DNA of 64,000 nucleotides. Origin: Caprella mutica (Eukaryota > Arthropoda > Malacostraca > Amphipoda > Caprellidae). The position numbers were made by a program, and so were the translations under genes. A model generated the notes under the pieces. It was not told the origin of the DNA, did no database searches, and saw only the letters and a program-made list of their open reading frames with translations. The stretch spans positions 186,001 through 250,000 of the forward strand of contig CANNZV010000857.1 in the NCBI GenBank assembly GCA_947561585.1, given 5' to 3'. Shown here in pieces: positions 57,840 through 64,000 of this stretch; position 1 is the stretch's first letter, and each line of letters opens with the position of its first letter.

Positions 57840-60800
57840 CAAAGCTGATAAGAAGGGACTGCAGTCAGTTATCAGTCTGCTGTTGAATCTCTATGAAGGC
57901 TGATTAGAAGGGACTGTAGCCAGCTATCACTGTGCTGCTGAATCTCCCTGGAAGCTGATAAGAAGGGACTGTAGCCAGTTATCAGTCTGCTGCTGAATCT
58001 CCCTGGAAGCTGATAAGAAGGGACTGTAGCCAATTATCAGTTTGCTGCTGAATCTCTATGAAGGCTGATTAGAAGGGATTGTAGCCAGTTATCACTGTGC
58101 TGCTGAATCTCCCTGGAAGCTGATAAGAAGGGACTGTAGCCAGTTATCAGTCTGCTGCTGAATCTCCCTGGAAGCTGATAAGAAGGGACTGTAGCCAATT
58201 ATCAGTTTGCTGCTGAATCTCCATGGAAGCTGATTAGAAGGGACTGTAGCCAGCTATCACTGTGCTGCTGAATCTCCCTGGAAGCTGATTAGAAGGGACT
58301 GTAGCCAATTATCAGTCTGCTGCTGAATCTCTATGAAGGCTGATAAGAAGGGACTGTAGTCAGTTATCAGTCAGCTGCTGAATCTCTCTGAAGGCTGATT
58401 AGAAGGGACTGTAGCCAGTTATCAGTCTGCTGCTGAATCTCTCTGGAAGCTGATTAGAAGGGACTGTAGCCAATTATCAGTTTGCTGCTGAATCTCCATG
58501 GAAGCTGATTAGAAGGGACTGTAGCCAGTTATCACTGTGCTGCTGAATCTCCCTGGAAGCTGATAAGAAGGGACTGTAGCCAGTTATCAGTCTGCTGCTG
58601 AATCTCCCTGGAAGCTGATAAGAAGGGACTGTAGCCAATTATCAGTTTGCTGCTGAATCTCCATGGAAGCTGATTAGAAGGGACTGTAGCCAGCTATCAC
58701 TGTGCTGCTGAATCTCCCTGGAAGCTGATTAGAAGGGACTGTAGCCAATTATCAGTCTGCTGCTGAATCTCTATGAAGGCTGATTAGAAGGGACAGTAGC
58801 CAGTTATCACTGTGCTGCTGAATCTCCCTGGAAGCTGATAAGAAGGGACTGTAGCCAATTATCAGTTTGCTGCTGAATCTCCATGGAAGCTGATTAGAAG
58901 GGACAGTAGCCAGTTATCAGTCTGCTGCTGAATCTCTATGAAGGCTGATTAGAAGGGACAGTAGCCAGTTATCACTGTGCTGCTGAATCTCCCTGGAAGC
59001 TGATTAGAAGGGACTGTAGCCAATTATCAGTCTGCTGCTGAATCTCTCTGAAAGCTGATTAGAAGAGACTGTAGCCAGTTATCAGTTTGCTGCTGAATCT
59101 CCCTGGAAGCTGATTAGAAGGGACTGTAGCCAGTTATCACTGTGCTGCTGAATCTCCCTGGAAGCTGATTAGAAGGGACTGTAGCCAATTATCAGTCTGC
59201 TGCTGAATCTCTCTGAAAGCTGATTAGAAGAGACTGTAGCCAATTATCAGTTTGCTGCTGAATCTCCCTGGAAGCTGATTAGAAGGGACTGTAGCCAATT
59301 ATCAGTTTGCTGCTGAATCTCCCTGGAAGCTGATTAGAAGGGACTGTAGCCAGTTATCACTGTGCTGCTGAATCTCCCTGGAAGCTGATTAGAAGGGACT
59401 GTAGCCAATTATCAGTCAGCTGCTGAATCTCCCTGGAAGCTGATTAGATGGGACTGTAGCCAGTTATCAGTCAGCTGCTGAATCTCTCTGAAGGCTGATA
59501 AGAAGGGACTGTAGTCAGTTATCAGTCAGCTGCTGAATCTCTCTGAAGGCTGATTAGAAGGGACTGTAGCCAGTTATCAGTCTGCTGCTGAATCTCTCTG
59601 AAGGCTGATTAGAAGGGACTGTAGCCAGTTATCAGTCTGCTGCTGAATCTCTCTGGAAGCTGATTAGAAGGGACTGTAGCCAATTATCAGTCTGCTGCTG
59701 AATCTCTCTGAAGGCTGATAAGAAGGGACTGTAGTCAGTTATCAGTCAGCTGCTGAATCTCTCTGAAGGCTGATTAGAAGGGACTGTAGCCAGTTATCAG
59801 TCTGCTGCTGAATCTCTCTGAAGGCTGATTAGAAGGGACTGTAGCCAGTTATCAGTCTGCTGCTGAATCTCTCTGGAAGCTGATTAGAAGGGACTGTAGC
59901 CAATTATCAGTCAGCTGCTGAATCTCTCTGAAGGCTGATAAGAAGGGACTGTAGTCAGTTATCAGTCAGCTGCTGAATCTCTCTGAAGGCTGATTAGAAG
60001 GGACTGTAGCCAGTTATCAGTCTGCTGCTGAATCTCTCTGAAGGCTGATTAGAAGGGACTGTAGCCAGTTATCACTGTGCTGCTGAATCTCCCTGGAAGC
60101 TGATTAGAAGGGACTGTAGCCAGTTATCAGTCTGCTGCTGAATCTCTCTGGAAGCTGATTAGATGGGACTGTAGCCAGTTATCAGTCAGCAGCTGAATCT
60201 CTCTGAAGGCTGATAAGAAGGGACTGTAGCCAGTTATCAGTCAGCTGCTGAATCTCTCTGAAGGCTGATAAGAAGGGACTGTAGTCAGTTATCAGTCAGC
60301 TGCTGAATCTCTCTGAAGGCTGATTAGAAGGGACTGTAGTCAGTTATCAGTCAGCTGCTGAATCTCTCTGAAGGCTGATTAGAAGGGACTGTAGCCAGTT
60401 ATCAGTCTGCTGCTGAATCTCTCTGGAAGCTGATTAGAAGGGACTGTAGCCAGTTATCAGTCTGCTGCTGAATCTCCATGGAAGGCTGATAAAAAGGGAC
60501 TGTAGTCAGTTATCAGTCTGCTGCTGAATCTCTCTGAAGGCTGATAAGAAGGGACTGTAGCCAATTATCAGTCTGCTGCTGAATCTCTATGAGGGCTGAT
60601 AAGAAGGGACTGTAGCCAATTATCAGTCTGCTGCTGAATCTCTATGAAGGCTGATAAGATGGGACTGTAGCCAATTATCAGTCTGCTGCTGAATCTCTAT
60701 GAGGGCTGATAAGAAGGGACTGTAGCCAGTTATCAGTTTGCTGCTGAATCTCTCTGAAGGCTGATAAGGGACTGTAGCCAGTTATCTTTCTGCTGCTGAA

Positions 60801-61095
60801 TCTCTCTGAAGGCTGATAAGGGACTGTAGCCAGTTATCTTTCTGCTGCTGAGTCTCTCTGAAGGCTGATTAGGAGGGACTGTAGTCAGTTATCAGTCTCC
60901 TGCTTAATCTTTCTGAGGGCTGATTAGAGGGAACTGTAGCAAGTTATCAGTCTGCTGCTGAATATTTCTGAGGGCAGATTAGAGGGGAGTGTAGCCAGTT
61001 ATCAGTCTGCTGCTGAATATTTCTGAGGGCAGATTAGAGGGGAGTGTAGCCAGTTATCAGTCTGCTGTTGAATCTCTATGAGGGCTGATTGGAGT
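57840..61095. repeat. Minisatellite D (55-bp unit, about 60 copies)
   Basis: Unit with GGGACTGTAGCCAGTTATCA, GTCTGCTGCTGAATCT and a variable CCCTGGAAG / CTATGAAGG / CTCTGAAGG part. The variable parts occur in recurring combinations, a higher-order organisation. For example, the series at 57900-58320 is repeated at 58400-58790, and a set with CAGTCAGCTGCTG dominates from 59400 to 60400. Units become shorter and diverge from 60760 onward. 55 is not a multiple of 3, so there is no long frame. Confidence 0.95.
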
Positions 61096-61099
61096 CTTC

Positions 61100-64000
61100 T
61101 GCTGAATCTGACCTGTGAAAATTAGTTATTTTAGTTTATTTGAAATATTGAGAAAGAATTAAACATTAACAAACACTGAAAATTATAAAATATATGGGTT
61201 TTGTAACCCATAGAAACTGCTTGTTTTCACATAATTCTTCTTTCAGTTTTCACATAGCTAATATTGGTTTCTGCAGCCCAATTTAAGAAATTTAAAATCT
61301 CTGGGAGTGAAGCCCCACAATAATTGGCATTAATTGTAAATTGCCCTATTTAAAGTCACTGTCATATATGGCCCCACCATAACCCAGGAAAATAGTTATT
61401 TTAGTATATTTCATTATTTGAAATATTGAATATTCTATGCCCCACCATAACTTTATCCCTGGCCCCTGGGTACAGACAGTACAGTCACTATATAATATAT
61501 TTTATAGCCTCAATATAACCACCACCCAAGGTGCAGTCATTCTATCTTATATGGCCATGTTTCAGAGGCTTGTAAATTGTAAGCCAATTTGAGCCAAATT
61601 TTACTAAAAATCTGAGCAAAGCCAAATTGGCTCATTTTCTGAAGATTTCAAGCCAAAATCAACATGGGAACATAGGAATTAATTCAAAATTTAATGCTAA
61701 TTAGACATATCTGAGATTTGACCATTTCAAATGATCAAATCTAAGCCAATTAATTGGCTTTAACTGACATGCTGTTATACATGGTAACATGGTTATATGG
61801 CACTGAAATAACATTATTTTCAACTCATTTATAAAATTTCAGGCTGGGAACATCATCATATAATTATCTACTTTATACTAATAGTTATGGCTTATAATTA
61901 AAATAACTCACATCAAAATCTGGTGAAATTGGAGGGGACTAACGCAGCTGCTGAGGGGACTGACTGCTGAAGAGCCTGGGGAGTTTAGCCAGAGCAAACT
62001 GTAGCCTGCTGAATATGACCTGCGAAAATAAGTTATTTTAGTACCTAGCTATATAATATATTTGCAATATTCTATGGTCCCACCATAACTTCCTCCTTGA
62101 GTGCAGACTCTGTGCAGTCACTATGTAAATATTCTATAGCCTCAATATAATCACAATAAGTACAGTCACTCTATCTTATATTACCCCAAAGTAAGAATGA
62201 TACTAACTCAATTATGAAATTTTAGCCTGAATACGGTACCTAGGTAGTAAGGTAACTAAACCTACTCATTTTGGGCTACCTAACTTGTTAACATTATAAC
62301 TTACCTTAAAAGGACGTGAATAAACACTTAATGGATACTTTCACACATATTATTTGATCAAAATCACTAATTTAGAAACCAAATTAGTGGCCTTGTTTGA
62401 AGAAAATAGGTCCAGCTTAACAAGTTAACAGCACAGTACAAAAATTTGAACCTAACTCGCCGTTAACATTTAATAAATTGCGGAAAAGTTCAGTTAGTGG
62501 ATACTGAATGGAACAATTTTTAAATAACAGTTATAGATAAAGGGCAAGCATTATTTGGTTAATTTTGGAAGAAATAACACCACACTATCATTAATATCAT
62601 AAACTAAACTTTAAAATGAATTTAACATTAATCATCTAGGTATTTTAGTTAAATAATTTTATAAATTCGGCTTTTCCGCGTCAGATATAAACACAATTTA
62701 TTTAAAATAAAAAACTTCAAAGAGTCCGAAAATGATTAATTTAAGTACAGAATCGGATTCGGAAGGTTAAAAATAGTGTATGTACATGTTTGAATTATCT
62801 CAAACACTCCATTTTAAAAATATGAAAACTATGTTATTTTAAAAAGTTCATTTTTTGAAAACAATCTTGTACAGCTTATCTGACATCAAAAATCGATTAA
62901 GGAAGCTCATTTTAGTCAGATTTGGTACCTTTTGAACTGATAACCGTTCGAAATTGGCTGAAATTTTGACATTTGAGTTTCAAGAAAAAAAAATTGTGCT
63001 TAAAATTGAAGATTCTCAACTGGTCATAATTTTTTTTAATAATGTTTGATTTCTTTGAAACTTTAGGTACGGATATATTTTTGGCCGTAGATCACGAATG
63101 TGTTATCCGTTTTCTGAAATTCAATGTGATTTTCGAAATATAAGAGGGTTTTCAAATATAGGTGTGGTTTCGACACCCCCTTTCAAATTCGAAACTATTT
63201 TTATAAAATTGTAGCATAATAATGAAAGAATACAATGAACTTAATCGTGTTCGAAAATCCAAATACATTCGAAATTTAGAGACGTTTAAATAATTGAACA
63301 TCTCTTATCGTTCGAATCAAGTGAAATTTCGAAAAAAAATCACGAATAAAATAAATTTTGATAAGGTATTTGAATAATAATCCGCAATCAGACTCTTGAA
63401 AAATTAATCAATGAAAGAGTTATGAGGGCAAACGCGCATCGACCCAGTGTCCGAAAGCCGATCGAGTAATTCAGAAAAGAGTTAGACTAGATGATGCGGA
63501 TTGATGAGTTCTTCCATACAGTAAAGAAAAATTAAATTCAGACAATAAACAAAAAAGTTATTCAAGAAAAACCTTTAGGCAGGTCAATCACAAACCAGTC
63601 ATGCTAATCTAATTAGCTCAGTAGATATCAACCTCACTTTGTGGAGTGTATTAAAAAAGGAAGGAAGAGAGAGAGGTCAGTTAGGACACTCATCCGATTT
63701 TTCTTCGAACGCTGATCACGAAACTATATTCAAAATGGTCGAAATCCAACCAAAAGTGATTCAAAACCTGTTTTAAATACAGGTGTAATGGACGATTTTT
63801 TTGAGCTTTAAAAAATATCGCGATAACAGATCGTTCAAAACAATTGAAATAACTTTTATCGGGAATTTTAGACGCAACCGGAACGTTCAAGAGTATCAAT
63901 AAAGTTCTAGGTTCCATATTTAGGACATTATGACCCTTCTAAAAACAGGTCACTTCATTTAGACTTATAAAGCTTTGGGGGTAAAGTGCTTGTGGAGTGG
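61100..64000. other. AT-rich flank, no gene seen
   Basis: 61562-61780 is a dispersed repeat shared with 27672-27882. 61100-61140 and 62005-62060 repeat a degenerate version of the array edge (GCTGAAT, TGACCTG, then GAAAAT and AGTTATTTTAGT). No convincing gene follows; the small minus-strand frame at 63690-63917 has no motif. Confidence 0.5.
61562..61780 (+). repeat. Dispersed repeat, copy 2
   Basis: Collinear partner of 27672-27882, same orientation, moderately diverged. Confidence 0.75.

Noticed and set aside
57840..61095. Repetitive protein gene
   Set aside because: The 55-bp period shifts frame at every unit and no long open frame exists on either strand.
63690..63917. 75-codon minus-strand frame beginning MEPRTLLILL
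   Set aside because: AT-driven composition, no motif, no splice context.

Overview
The window is AT-rich animal DNA that looks like insect heterochromatin or an accessory region. It holds no intact host gene that I recognise. An insect origin is suggested by a gypsy-type (Errantivirus-like) LTR element with an env frame, P-superfamily/THAP remnants, foldback elements and a DDE transposon with a spliced transposase gene. The species cannot be fixed from the sequence.

Layout. 387-1927 is a minisatellite. 2329-14671 is a full-length env-bearing gypsy-type element on the minus strand, with two closely similar LTRs. Its gag, pol and env frames stay largely collinear but carry several in-frame stops and one frameshift. 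It appears to have jumped into a second, older Gypsy-type element (gag, protease, RT and RNase H on the minus strand, 14664-19542). That older element is also broken by a 1.09-kb foldback element (15745-16832) with a perfect 9-bp target duplication inside its reverse-transcriptase region. 21653-24409 is a complete DNA transposon with terminal inverted repeats, a 4-bp duplication and an apparently intact two-exon DDE-type transposase gene.

24410-34500 is mostly AT-rich, with a few short exon-like frames on the minus strand, including a degenerate THAP-like frame. 34500-42186 is built from duplicated leaders and 19-bp minisatellite arrays, one of them split by a 3.66-kb non-coding inverted-repeat element (37598-41257). 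A close copy of that element lies at 47878-51550, inserted at the tail of another dispersed repeat. 42969-45941 is a degenerate P-superfamily transposon (long TIRs, 8-bp duplication, THAP/transposase relic) that carries a nested piece of the same foldback family. 51551-53535 is a dispersed repeat with an internal foldback-type end. 57840-61090 is a roughly 60-copy array of a 55-bp unit.

How the parts fit. The window is a record of nested transposition: foldback into old Gypsy, env-bearing element into old Gypsy, foldback into P-like element, and inverted-repeat element into minisatellite. The most notable point is the gag/pol boundary of the env-bearing element. Gag and Pol lie in one frame separated only by UGA followed by CUAG, a context known for efficient stop-codon readthrough in animals. 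Apart from the DDE transposase, every mobile-element gene looks inactive.
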